Positions 1 to 9,619 of a DNA stretch of 64,000 nucleotides are shown one piece after another. A program made the position numbers and the translations under genes. Below the pieces are notes generated by a model. That model did not search any database, was not told the DNA's origin, and was given only the letters and a program-made list of their open reading frames with translations. Within the stretch, counting starts at the first letter, position 1. Every line of letters starts with the position of its first letter. Source of the stretch: Paraburkholderia ferrariae NBRC 106233 (GTDB taxonomy: Bacteria; Pseudomonadota; Gammaproteobacteria; Burkholderiales; Burkholderiaceae); the NCBI RefSeq assembly GCF_000685035.1, contig NZ_BAYB01000009.1:248001-312000 (forward strand), in the 5' to 3' direction.

Positions 1-607
1 CGCCACGATCTCGTGCGCGGGCATCACCGCCTGGAACGCGCTCTTCGCCGACAGCGGCGCGCAGCCGGGCTCGACCGTCGTACTGCTGGGCACGGGCGGC
101 GTGTCGATCTGGGCACTCCAGCTCGCGCACGCAGCCGGCTTGCGCACGCTCATCACGTCGTCCAGCGACGAGAAGCTCGCACGCGCCCGGCAACTGGGCG
201 CCGACGAAACGATCAACTACGCCGCCACGCCCGAATGGCAGAACGAAGTCTTGCGTCTCACGGGCGGCGCGGGCGCCGATATCGTGGTGGAAGTGGGCGG
301 CCGCGATACGCTGCCGCGCTCGATCGCCGCCGCGAAGCTGGGCGGCACCGTGTCGATCATCGGCGGCGTGAGCGGGTTCGCCGGGCCCGAGCTCCCGCTG
401 CTGCCAGTGATCGGCGGCATACGGCGGCTGCAGGGTGTCATGGTGGGCAGCCGCGCGATGCTCGAAGACGTGACCCGGCTCGTTGCTGCGCGGCAGATCC
501 GGCCGGTGGTGGACCGCGTGTTCGGTTTCAACGAGGCGCCCGAGGCTTATGCGTGGCTTCAAAGCGGCCAGCACTTCGGCAAGGTGGTGATTCGCGGCGC
601 GCAATAG
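1..607 (+). CDS. Zinc-type alcohol dehydrogenase/quinone reductase-like protein, 3' part only
   Basis: The gene enters from the left edge; 201 codons are visible in the frame starting at base 2. It shows the Rossmann nucleotide-binding region of medium-chain dehydrogenases (VVLLGTGGVS near the start of the visible part). It continues through the conserved LGADETINY and GGTVSIIGGVSG segments to the C-terminal HFGKVVIRGAQ. This fits an NAD(P)-dependent zinc-type alcohol dehydrogenase or quinone oxidoreductase. The catalytic zinc ligands would lie in the missing N-terminal half, so the subfamily and substrate cannot be judged. It is followed by about 250 bp without a gene, so it probably belongs to another unit than the ROK/ABC operon. 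Confidence 0.85.
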   Translation, partial: ATISCAGITAWNALFADSGAQPGSTVVLLGTGGVSIWALQLAHAAGLRTLITSSSDEKLARARQLGADETINYAATPEWQNEVLRLTGGAGADIVVEVGGRDTLPRSIAAAKLGGTVSIIGGVSGFAGPELPLLPVIGGIRRLQGVMVGSRAMLEDVTRLVAARQIRPVVDRVFGFNEAPEAYAWLQSGQHFGKVVIRGAQ

Positions 608-791
608 TCGGCCTGGAGTCGGCCCGGGGCGCGGCAGCCGCCTCGAGTATCAAGCAGCAATCCTGTATGTCCGGGCGATGCGCGGCGATTATTGCCGCCC
701 TCGCCCCATCCCGCCCGCCCCATCCTCACCTCGCCAGCACGCCGCCCCCCTCCCACGCACGGGATTTCCCCAGGCTGACAGACTCGCGTTT

Positions 792-830
792 CCGTCATTA
801 AATAAATCAACATGATTTAATTAATGACGG
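792..830. promoter_or_regulatory. 39-bp inverted repeat upstream of ROK regulator (putative operator)
   Basis: Two 17-base arms (792-808, CCGTCATTAAATAAATC, and 814-830, GATTTAATTAATGACGG) pair at 16 of 17 positions around a 5-base spacer. The block is AT-rich in a very GC-rich setting and lies 33 bp before the ROK regulator start. ROK repressors such as NagC and XylR bind AT-rich palindromes with TTTAATTAA-like cores. I infer that this is the autoregulatory and transporter-controlling site. Confidence 0.7.
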
Positions 831-863
831 CCTCACCGCCGTCGCCCTCGCTGGAGGAGACAC

Positions 864-2100
864 GTGAGAAGTCCGCATGTCGGGCAAGGCAGCAATTCGG
901 CCAATGTCCGCCGCTTCAACGAGCGCCTCGTGCTGCAGGCGCTGCGCCGCGCCGGCGAGGCTTCGAAGGCGGATCTCGCGCGGCTTGCGAACCTCACGAG
1001 CACGGCGGTGGGCAGCATCATCACGTCGCTGATCGAGAACGGCCTGATCGAAGTCACGGGCCGCCGCCTCGACGGCCAGCGCGGCCAGCCGGCCTCCCTG
1101 CTGCGCCTCGACCCGCGCGGCGCGTTCGCCATCGGCGTGCGGCTCGACCGCACCAGCATCGAAACCGTGCTCGTCAATTTCGCGGGCCAGATGATCGCGC
1201 GGCGCTCGCACGATCTGCTGCTGCCGCAGCCGCCCGTGGCCCAGGAGATCGTGCAGCGCGACATCCGCGATCTGCTGTCACGGCTCGACGCCCGCGAGCG
1301 CAGCCGCATCGCCGGCATCGGCGTGGCACAGCCGTACAACCTCGGGAGCTGGCTGCGCGAGCTGGGCCTGCCCGCCGATACTTTCCGCGTGTGGAACGAC
1401 GTCGATTTCGCGGGCGAACTGGGCCGCGCGCTCGCGCTGCCCGTTTTCAGCGAAAACGACGGCAACGCCGCCGCCATTGCCGAGCTGTTCTATGGCTGCG
1501 GGCGTCAGCGCGACGACTTCATCTACCTGTTCCTCGGCCCGGCCATCGGCGGCGGCATCGCCATCGACGGCGACTGCGTGCGCGGCCTCACCGGCAATGC
1601 GGGCGATTTCGCCGTGATGCCGGTGCCGCCCAGCCGCCTGCCCTCCGCGGCGCAGCCGCCGGGCAAATGGGACATCCTGCTTTCGCGGGCATCGCTCATT
1701 TCGCTGCGGCGGCACTTGCGTCACTATGGCGAGACCGTGGACAGCCGCGCCGATCTCGAAGCCTGCATCGCCCGCGGCCATCCCGCCGTGGAGGAATGGC
1801 TCGACGATTGCGTGGATGCGCTCGCGCCCGCGCTGCGCGCCTCGCTGTGCGTGCTGGACCTGCGCGCCGTGGTGCTGGACGCGGACGTGGACGCCGGCCT
1901 CGTCGACACGCTCATGAAGCGCCTGCGCGTGGCGGTGGCCGCCACGGCCCCCGAAGCCAGCATCACGCCCGAACTCGTGCGCGGCACGTTCGGCCCCGAC
2001 GCGGGCGCGCTAGGCGCCGCCACGCTCCCCATGTTCTTCAATTTTTCGCCGCGCGCGGGCATCCTCATGGGAGCCGGCGCGCAAACGCAGGAGGTGAGTC

Positions 2101-2114
<14 letters not shown>
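864..2114 (+). CDS. ROK-family transcriptional regulator
   Basis: A 416-residue protein with an N-terminal winged helix-turn-helix (about residues 10-65, including [19 protein letters not shown]) followed by a ROK sugar-kinase-like fold. The fold shows [13 protein letters not shown] and a glycine-rich [13 protein letters not shown] stretch. The CxCGxxGC zinc motif common in ROK proteins is not seen, so sugar sensing may differ from NagC/Mlc. The GTG start at 864 is chosen because GGAGGAGA lies just upstream. Its 3' end overlaps the ABC ATPase start by 14 bp, so the two are translationally coupled. It probably represses the operon through the inverted repeat at 792-830. The sugar ligand is unknown. 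Confidence 0.88.
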
Positions 2115-3654
<1,540 letters not shown>

Positions 3655-3694
3655 CCTTATCCGAACACGAGAGACGTTACATCAGGAGTACGAC

Positions 3695-4717
3695 ATGAGA
3701 AACATTCTTCCCCGCCACGGCGCCGCTGCCGCACAGGCGCAAGCGGGCGCCGGCGCCCGGGACGGCCACCGCGCCCGCATGAAGTCGCTCATGCGCACGG
3801 CCGGCATGCTCCCGGTTCTCGTGCTGCTGTGCGCGGGCTTCGGCTTCCTGACCGACGGCTTCTTCACGCTCGAAAACCTCTCGATCGTCACGCAGCAGGC
3901 CTCCATCAATATCGTGCTGGCCGCGGGCATGACCTTCGTGATCCTTACGGGCGGCATCGACCTCTCGGTGGGCTCGATCCTTTCCGCGGGCGCCGTGGCC
4001 GCGATGCTGGCGTCGAACATTCCCGGCTGGGGGTGGCTCGGCGTGCCCGCCGCACTGGCCGTGGGGCTCGGATTCGGCATCGTCAACGGCGCGCTGATCT
4101 CGTTCCTGCGCCTGCCGCCCTTCATCGTGACGCTCGGTTCGCTCACCGCCGTGCGCGGCATCGCGCGGCTCATGGGCCACGACACCACCATCTTCAACCC
4201 GCAACTGTCGTTCGCCTTCATCGGCAACGGCACGGTGCTCGGCATTCCCTGGCTCGTCATCATCGCGCTCGCCGTGGTGGCCGTTTCGTGGTTCGTCCTG
4301 CGCCGCACCGTGCTTGGCCTGCATATCTATTCGGTGGGCGGCAACCCGGAAGCCGCACGCCTCTCGGGCATCAAGGTGTGGGGCATCGAACTCTTCGTCT
4401 ATGCGATCTCCGGCCTGCTCGCGGGGCTCGGCGCCGTGATGTCCGCCGCGCGCCTCTACGCCGCCAACGGCCTGCAGCTCGGCCAGTCGTACGAGCTCGA
4501 CGCCATCGCGGCCGTGATCCTGGGCGGCACGAGTTTCGTGGGCGGCGTGGGCTCGATCGTCGGCACGCTCATCGGCGCGCTCATCATCGCCGTGCTGTCC
4601 AACGGCCTCGTGCTGCTGGGCGTTTCGGACATCTGGCAATACATCATCAAGGGCCTCGTGATCGTGGGCGCCGTGGCGCTCGACCGCTATCGTCAGCGCG
4701 GCTCGGCCCGCACGTAA
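3695..4717 (+). CDS. Sugar ABC transporter permease (RbsC type)
   Basis: A 340-residue integral membrane protein with eight or more hydrophobic segments. It carries the family features GGIDLSVGS (about residue 86) and GGTSFVGGVGSIVGTL near the C-terminus, typical of the CUT2 permeases RbsC/XylH/AraH. A short basic, alanine-rich cytoplasmic N-terminus (about 30 residues) precedes the first membrane segment. The ATG at 3695 has AGGAG seven bases upstream. It forms the membrane channel for the substrate delivered by the downstream binding protein. Confidence 0.95.
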   Translation: MRNILPRHGAAAAQAQAGAGARDGHRARMKSLMRTAGMLPVLVLLCAGFGFLTDGFFTLENLSIVTQQASINIVLAAGMTFVILTGGIDLSVGSILSAGAVAAMLASNIPGWGWLGVPAALAVGLGFGIVNGALISFLRLPPFIVTLGSLTAVRGIARLMGHDTTIFNPQLSFAFIGNGTVLGIPWLVIIALAVVAVSWFVLRRTVLGLHIYSVGGNPEAARLSGIKVWGIELFVYAISGLLAGLGAVMSAARLYAANGLQLGQSYELDAIAAVILGGTSFVGGVGSIVGTLIGALIIAVLSNGLVLLGVSDIWQYIIKGLVIVGAVALDRYRQRGSART

Positions 4718-4749
4718 CGTCACGCGAACCCTCTCCTCATACAGCACCA

Positions 4750-4778
4750 TCGGGCGCGAGCGGTCCTCTCGCGCCCGA
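4750..4778. other. Intra-operon stem-loop between permease and binding-protein genes
   Basis: Arms 4750-4760 and 4768-4778 pair perfectly over 11 bp (core CGGGCGCGAG/CTCGCGCCCG) around a 7-base loop. No T-run follows, so it is not a standard terminator. Such hairpins ahead of binding-protein genes are known to adjust the ratio of binding protein to membrane subunits by mRNA stabilisation; that role here is inferred. Confidence 0.6.
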
Positions 4779-4810
4779 GCCAGACAACAGGACCTTTCTG
4801 GAGGCAACCC

Positions 4811-5755
4811 ATGTTCAAGAAGAAAGCGGTCATCGCCGCTGCCGCCGTGACCCTCGGCTTCGCCCTGCAGGGCGCGCATGCCGCGGACAAGCAGATCAAG
4901 TCGATCGGCGTGACGGTCGGTTCGCTCGGCAATCCTTACTTTGTGACGATCGTCAACGGCGCCGAGGCCAAGGCAAAGCAGCTCAACCCCAATGCCAAGG
5001 TGACAGCCGTTTCCGCCGACTACGACCTGAACAAGCAGTTCACGCAGATCGACAACTTCATTTCCGCGCACGTGGACATGATCCTCCTGAACGCCGTCGA
5101 TCCGAAAGCCATCCTGCCCGCCGTGCAGAAGGCGCGCGCCGCGGGCATCGTGGTGGTGGCCGTGGACGTGAGCGCCGCCGGTGCGGACGCAACGGTACAG
5201 ACCGACAACGTGAAGGCCGGCGAGCTCTCCTGCGACTACATCGTGAAGAAGCTCAACGGCAAGGGCAACGTGATCATCGAAAACGGCCCGCAAGTCTCGG
5301 CCGTGATCGACCGCGTGAACGGCTGCAAGTCGGTGCTCTCGAAGGCGCCGGGCATCAAGGTCCTCTCCGACGACCAGGACGGCAAGGGTTCGCGCGACGG
5401 CGGCATGAACGCCATGCTCGGCTATCTCACGCGCTTTCCGAAGCTCGATGCGGTCTTCACGATCAACGACCCGCAGGCGATCGGCAGCGACCTGGCCGCG
5501 AAGCAGCTGCATCGCAGCAATATCGTGATCACCTCGGTGGACGGCGCGCCCGATATCGAAACCGCGCTCAAGACCGATACGCTCGTGCAGGCTTCCGCCA
5601 GCCAGGACCCGTGGAAGATGGCGCAGACGGCAGTGGACGTGGGTTACGGCATCATGAACGGCAAGAAGCCAGCGAACCCGCTGATCGAGATGATGCCGCA
5701 ACTCATTACGCGGGATAACGTGGGCAGCTACAAGGGGTGGTCGTCGCCGCATTAA
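4811..5755 (+). CDS. Sugar ABC transporter substrate-binding protein (RbsB type)
   Basis: A 314-residue periplasmic binding protein. A signal peptide is visible (MFKKKAVIAAAAVTLGFA, cleavage probably after AHA, about residue 24). The mature part has the type-1 periplasmic binding fold with SIGVTVGSLGNPYF at its start, VDMILLNAVDPKAI, and FTINDPQAIGSDLAAK near the C-terminal hinge. The ATG follows GGAGG. It captures the substrate and presents it to the 3695-4717 permease. No dedicated sugar kinase or isomerase lies next to it, so the substrate is undetermined. Confidence 0.93.
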   Translation: MFKKKAVIAAAAVTLGFALQGAHAADKQIKSIGVTVGSLGNPYFVTIVNGAEAKAKQLNPNAKVTAVSADYDLNKQFTQIDNFISAHVDMILLNAVDPKAILPAVQKARAAGIVVVAVDVSAAGADATVQTDNVKAGELSCDYIVKKLNGKGNVIIENGPQVSAVIDRVNGCKSVLSKAPGIKVLSDDQDGKGSRDGGMNAMLGYLTRFPKLDAVFTINDPQAIGSDLAAKQLHRSNIVITSVDGAPDIETALKTDTLVQASASQDPWKMAQTAVDVGYGIMNGKKPANPLIEMMPQLITRDNVGSYKGWSSPH

Positions 5756-5781
5756 TGGCGCGCTGCGCAATTTTGACCAAG

Positions 5782-5802
5782 ACGGGGCCGTTCGCGCCCC
5801 GT
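5782..5802 (+). terminator. Stem-loop after the ABC transporter operon
   Basis: ACGGGGC and GCCCCGT pair over 7 bp around a 7-base loop, 26 bp past the binding-protein stop codon. Only TTAG follows, so if it terminates transcription it lacks a good U-tract. Confidence 0.45.
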
Positions 5803-5865
5803 TAGAGTGGCGGCAACCGGGGGTTCATCCTGAAACTTCATCCCGGATTCCACGAGGTTGCCGCC

Positions 5866-6579
5866 ATGCCCCACTATCTCTGCCACGACCACCCCGAGCT
5901 GCTCGACTTCGAAGCAAGCGTGGTCGATGCCCGCCCCGGCGCCGTGCTGCTCTCGCGCTCCGCCCTGCATCCGGGCGGCGGCGGCCAGGTCTGCGATACG
6001 GCCACCCTCACGCATGCCCAGGGTGTGGCGCGCATCGTCGGCATTTCGGTGGAAGGCTGGCGCTGCTGGCATCTGCTCGATGCCCCGCTCGAACTCGCGG
6101 GCGACGTGCAGGTCAGCATCGACGCAGCACGCCGCGCAACCCTGGCGCAACTCCATACGGCCACACACATACTCAACGCCCTCGTCTATCAGGCGTTCGA
6201 CGGCGCACTCGTAACCGGCGCGCAGATCAACGCGGACGGCATCGCCCGCATGGACTTCGATCTCCCCGAAGCGCCGAACGACGCCCTGCGCGCACTCGAA
6301 GCCCCGCTGAACGACGTGATTCTCCGCGGGCTGGACGTGCGCACGTATCACCTGCCCTTGCGCGAAGCCGAGGCTACGCCCGGGCTGATCCGCAGCCGCT
6401 CGGTAGCGCCGCCGCCCACGCCGGACGGCACCGTGCGCATCGTCGAGATTGGCGACCTGGACCGCCAGGCGTGCGGCGGCACCCATCTCTCGAACACGGC
6501 GCAGTCGCGGCCGGTACGCATCACCAAGGTCGAGAACAAGGGCCGCAGCAACCGGCGCGTGCGGATCAAGCTAACATGA
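5866..6579 (+). CDS. AlaX-type alanyl-tRNA editing protein
   Basis: A 237-residue stand-alone homologue of the alanyl-tRNA synthetase editing domain. It hydrolyses mischarged Ser- or Gly-tRNA(Ala). Both halves of the zinc/active site are present: HTATH (residues about 103-107) and CGGTH (about 203-207). The N-terminal glycine motif LHPGGGGQVCDTA of the longer AlaX forms is also present. It starts at the ATG at 5866 after GAGGTTG. It stands alone between the sugar transporter and an AraC regulator and shows no functional tie to either. Confidence 0.88.
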   Translation: MPHYLCHDHPELLDFEASVVDARPGAVLLSRSALHPGGGGQVCDTATLTHAQGVARIVGISVEGWRCWHLLDAPLELAGDVQVSIDAARRATLAQLHTATHILNALVYQAFDGALVTGAQINADGIARMDFDLPEAPNDALRALEAPLNDVILRGLDVRTYHLPLREAEATPGLIRSRSVAPPPTPDGTVRIVEIGDLDRQACGGTHLSNTAQSRPVRITKVENKGRSNRRVRIKLT

Positions 6580-6614
6580 CGAACATAGCGAACATGGCGA
6601 ACGCGGCGAAAGCG
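6579..6614 (+). repeat. Four imperfect 9-bp tandem units (GCGAACATG-like)
   Basis: Units ACGAACATA, GCGAACATG, GCGAACGCG and GCGAAAGCG follow directly on the alaX stop codon. Copy number could vary between strains; no function is evident. Confidence 0.55.
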
Positions 6615-6667
6615 AAAGCAATGACGAAGCTCGCCCCGCCACGCCCTGCCTGAAGATTTCGAGCGCC

Positions 6668-7531
6668 ATGGAAGACACCTCCTCACCCGGAAACGCGGTC
6701 CTGTACCGGCGCGACGCCGCGCTTGCGGGCGCCGCGCTGGCCACGGCCCGCTACGGGGCGCACGAGTTCGACCGGCACGTGCACGACGAACTCGTGATCG
6801 TGATGACCGAATTCGGCGCCGGCGAATGCCGCACGCGCGCGGGCGCGGACGTTTCCGGTCCGGGAACGGTGCGGGTGTTCGGTCCTGGCGAATACCACTC
6901 GGGCCACGTATGGGAAGACAAGGCGTGGCACTACCGCGCGATCTATCTCGACCACGCCGGTCTTGCCGCGCTCTCTTCGGTGTTCAGCGAGGACAGCCGC
7001 AGCGAACGCCTGCTCGCCGTGCCGCCCGGCCAATACCACGACGAAGTGCTGTGCCGGCTACTGCTGAAGGCCCACGCGAGCCTCGACGACAATGGCCCGA
7101 TGCCGCTCATGGAGCGCCAGGCGAACTGGTGGGCCGCCATGGGCATGCTGTTCGGCCGCTACGGGCAACCGAAGCCCGAGGTGGACGAAGCCGCCGCCGC
7201 GGGACGCGAAACGCAGAAAATGGCGCGGGTGCGCGACTATATTGCCGCCCATCACGACCTCGACATTGCCGTAGACGAACTGGCCGCGCTCGTCGATCTG
7301 AGCCGCTACCACCTGATCCGCGCGTTCTCGAAGGAGTACGGCCTACCGCCGCACGCCTACGCGAACCAGTTGCGCCTCATTGCCGCCAAACGCCTGCTGG
7401 CAGCGGGCCAGAGCCCGGCCGACGCGGCCGCGAGCGCGGGCTTCTACGATCAGAGCCATTTAAATCGCGCATTCAAACGCGCCTATGGCATCACGCCGGG
7501 CACCTACGCGGCGCTCAAGCCTGCGCCATGA
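6668..7531 (+). CDS. AraC-family regulator with N-terminal cupin domain
   Basis: A 287-residue protein. Residues about 15-110 form an AraC-type cupin (HEFDRHVHDELVIVM, then GPGTVRVFGPGEYHSGH). Residues about 185-285 form the double helix-turn-helix DNA-binding domain (IAVDELAALVDLSRYHLIR; SAGFYDQSHLNRAFKRAYG). It should bind a small ligand and activate a nearby or distant promoter. The target is not obvious because neighbouring genes are unrelated. A strong hairpin begins 4 bp after its stop codon. Confidence 0.9.
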   Translation: MEDTSSPGNAVLYRRDAALAGAALATARYGAHEFDRHVHDELVIVMTEFGAGECRTRAGADVSGPGTVRVFGPGEYHSGHVWEDKAWHYRAIYLDHAGLAALSSVFSEDSRSERLLAVPPGQYHDEVLCRLLLKAHASLDDNGPMPLMERQANWWAAMGMLFGRYGQPKPEVDEAAAAGRETQKMARVRDYIAAHHDLDIAVDELAALVDLSRYHLIRAFSKEYGLPPHAYANQLRLIAAKRLLAAGQSPADAAASAGFYDQSHLNRAFKRAYGITPGTYAALKPAP

Positions 7532-7535
7532 GATG

Positions 7536-7580
7536 TGCCGATGCCGCTGCGCTCAGTATGCGAGCGCAGCGGCATCGGCA
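7536..7580. terminator. Perfect 19-bp hairpin after the AraC gene
   Basis: The arms TGCCGATGCCGCTGCGCTC (7536-7554) and its exact complement (7562-7580) flank the 7-base loop AGTATGC. It lies between convergent genes, so it could act as a two-way transcription barrier or mRNA end stabiliser. A U-tract is missing on both sides. Confidence 0.7.
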
Positions 7581-7696
7581 GGAAAGGCCTTCGCACCGGC
7601 GAGACGATACCACTGCGCGAACGCCTCGGGCGTCATCGGCGTTGCGTAACGACAGCCCTCTTCGAGCGAATGATGGAAGCCGGAGGCAATGCGCCC
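7553..7696 (-). pseudogene. Open reading stretch continuing in frame after the diguanylate cyclase stop codon
   Basis: Directly after the TGA at 7697-7699 the same frame stays open for 47 codons to a TGA at 7553-7555. It reads FHHSLEEGCRYATP, then AFAQWYRLAGAKAFPADAAA. Codon use is that of a real Burkholderiaceae gene. There is no ATG or clear ribosome site at its head. I do not recognise the peptide. It may be the tail of a decayed gene or a lost C-terminal extension of the cyclase. The final codons run through the hairpin at 7536-7580. Confidence 0.35.
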
Positions 7697-9493
7697 TCAG
7701 GCGCATTCGATGCGGTTGCGGCCGTTCGTCTTCGCGCGGTAGAGCGCGAGGTCGCTGCGCGAGAGTGCCGCTTCGGCGATGGCGTCGCCGGCGCACATTT
7801 CGGTGATGCCGATGCTGACCGTGAGCGCAACGGTCTCGCCCGCCGAAACGAGCGGCTGCTGCGCAATGCGCGCCTGAATGCGCTGCGCAAGAGCTTGCGC
7901 GTCTGCGAGACTGGACGCCCCCAGCAGAATGGCGAACTCCTCGCCGCCAATGCGCCCCGCCACGTCCGTCCCGAGCAGGTCCGCGCGCAGGATATCGGCG
8001 AAATGGCGCAGTGCGCGATCGCCCACGGCATGCCCCCAGCGGTCGTTGATCGACTTGAAGTGGTCGAGATCGCACATCAGCACCGCGGCCACGCCCCCGC
8101 CCGCACGATGCAGGCGCGCGAGATGCGCGTCGAGGCGCGCCATGAAGTGGCGCCGGTTCGCAAGGCGCGTGAGTCCGTCGGTTGTTGCGAACTCCTGCAA
8201 CTCCGCTTCGATGCGCTTGCGCTCCGTCACGTCGGTAATGAAGCCGTGCCACACCGTTACACCGCCCGCGAGCCGCTGCGGCTTCGCATCGCCCTGCCGC
8301 CAGCGCAGCCCCTGAACCGGCAATCGCACGCGGTATTCGAGGTGCCATGGCGAAAGGCACGCCGCCGACTCCGCAAACGAGGCACGATACGCCTCCTGAT
8401 CGTCGGGATGGATCAGCGCGTCGATGCACGCGGCGTTCTGTGCGACCGCCTCCGGCGTGAGTTCGTAGATTTCGGCAATGCCCGCGCTCGCGTACGGAAA
8501 CGACACGCGCCCGTCCGGCAGGCTGCGGCGCTGGAACACGAGGCCCGGCACTTCGTTGGTGAGATTGGTGATGAGGTTGGCCGACTCGCGCAGCCGCTCG
8601 GACATTTCGCGCATCGAAGTAATATCCGTAGTGGTGCCGATCATGCGCAGCGCGCGGCCCGCGTCGTCGCGGCTCACCACCTTGCCGCGGCTGCAGATCC
8701 ACTTGTAGCGCCCGTCCTTGCAGCGGATGCGGTGCTCCACCTCGTAGCTCTCGGTACGGCCCTCGAAGTGGGCCTGCATCGTGGCCTGCACATAGGGCAG
8801 ATCGTCGGGATGCAGGCGCTGGTAGCTGTCTTCGATGCGGCTCGTCACCTCGTCGTCGGCGTAGCCCAGCATAGCCTTCCATCCCGCGGAATAGCGAATC
8901 TCGCCCGTGACGATATCGCGGTCCCAGATGCCCGTACCGCTGCCCGCAATGGCGAGCGAAAAGAGGCGCTCGCGGGCGCGCAGCGCTTCGACCTCTTCGC
9001 GCCGCGCGATGTCGTCTGCCGGCTGGCTGGCCAGCACCGCGGCCACGCGCGCGAAATCTCCAAGACTCACGCGTTCGGCTTCGGTCAGTTCGCGGGGTGC
9101 GGGGTCGATCAGGCAGAGGCTGCCGATAAGCTCGCCGCCCGGACCCTGTAGCGGCCATGCCGCCACGAAACGAAACGGCAGTTCATGGGTGGCACGCAGG
9201 CCGGCGCGCCATGCGGGATCGGCCCCCGCGTCCGCCACGACGAGCGGCTTGCCCGTTCCCGGTTCGCCGCCCGCTTCGCGCAAGGCGTCGAGCGCTTCGC
9301 GCAGCGGCGCATCGAGCGCCGCGCCGGCCCAGTTGCCACCGGGCTCGCCCGGTATCGCACAGGCCGCGCGCACCCCGAAATGACTTTCGATGAGCCGCAT
9401 GAGGGCGTCGAGCAGCACTTGCGCCCCGAGGCTCTCGGGACCGACGGAGTGCGGGACAGCCTGAGCTTGAGCTGCGGGCGGCGTGTCGGGCAT
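7697..9493 (-). CDS. Diguanylate cyclase with GAF and two PAS domains
   Basis: A 598-residue soluble protein. An N-terminal GAF domain covers about residues 25-155. Two PAS/PAC modules follow (about 175-300 and 310-425; WKAMLGYADDEV and HPDDLPYV mark the first). The C-terminus is a GGDEF domain with intact catalytic GGEEF (AGRIGGEEFAILLG) and TTDGLTRLANRRHF. It should make cyclic di-GMP from GTP in response to a small ligand or redox signal. The RxxD product-inhibition site before GGEEF is replaced by LGTD, so it may lack feedback inhibition. No membrane segment is seen. It is monocistronic. Confidence 0.93.
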   Translation of the reverse strand: MPDTPPAAQAQAVPHSVGPESLGAQVLLDALMRLIESHFGVRAACAIPGEPGGNWAGAALDAPLREALDALREAGGEPGTGKPLVVADAGADPAWRAGLRATHELPFRFVAAWPLQGPGGELIGSLCLIDPAPRELTEAERVSLGDFARVAAVLASQPADDIARREEVEALRARERLFSLAIAGSGTGIWDRDIVTGEIRYSAGWKAMLGYADDEVTSRIEDSYQRLHPDDLPYVQATMQAHFEGRTESYEVEHRIRCKDGRYKWICSRGKVVSRDDAGRALRMIGTTTDITSMREMSERLRESANLITNLTNEVPGLVFQRRSLPDGRVSFPYASAGIAEIYELTPEAVAQNAACIDALIHPDDQEAYRASFAESAACLSPWHLEYRVRLPVQGLRWRQGDAKPQRLAGGVTVWHGFITDVTERKRIEAELQEFATTDGLTRLANRRHFMARLDAHLARLHRAGGGVAAVLMCDLDHFKSINDRWGHAVGDRALRHFADILRADLLGTDVAGRIGGEEFAILLGASSLADAQALAQRIQARIAQQPLVSAGETVALTVSIGITEMCAGDAIAEAALSRSDLALYRAKTNGRNRIECA

Positions 9494-9537
9494 GGGCGTT
9501 CGAAGCGGTTCGGAAAAAGTCGGAGGAATGCAGGAGC

Positions 9538-9553
9538 AAAAAAGCCAGCGGCT
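9538..9553 (-). terminator. Short hairpin plus T-run between DUF1479 and cyclase genes
   Basis: Read on the minus strand, AGCC-GCT-GGCT is followed directly by TTTTT. The stem has only 4 bp, so it is weak. Its place downstream of the DUF1479 gene fits a terminator. Confidence 0.35.
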
Positions 9554-9619
9554 AGTATATAGCGCGGCGGTGATACCCCTATGGCACGTCTCTCCGTTCC
9601 CCGGCCGCGCCTCACACCA

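Noticed and set aside
3677..5770. Long minus-strand open frame opposite the permease and binding-protein genes
   Set aside because: Composition is His/Arg/Asp-rich with no recognisable motif; the plus-strand genes are clearly real.
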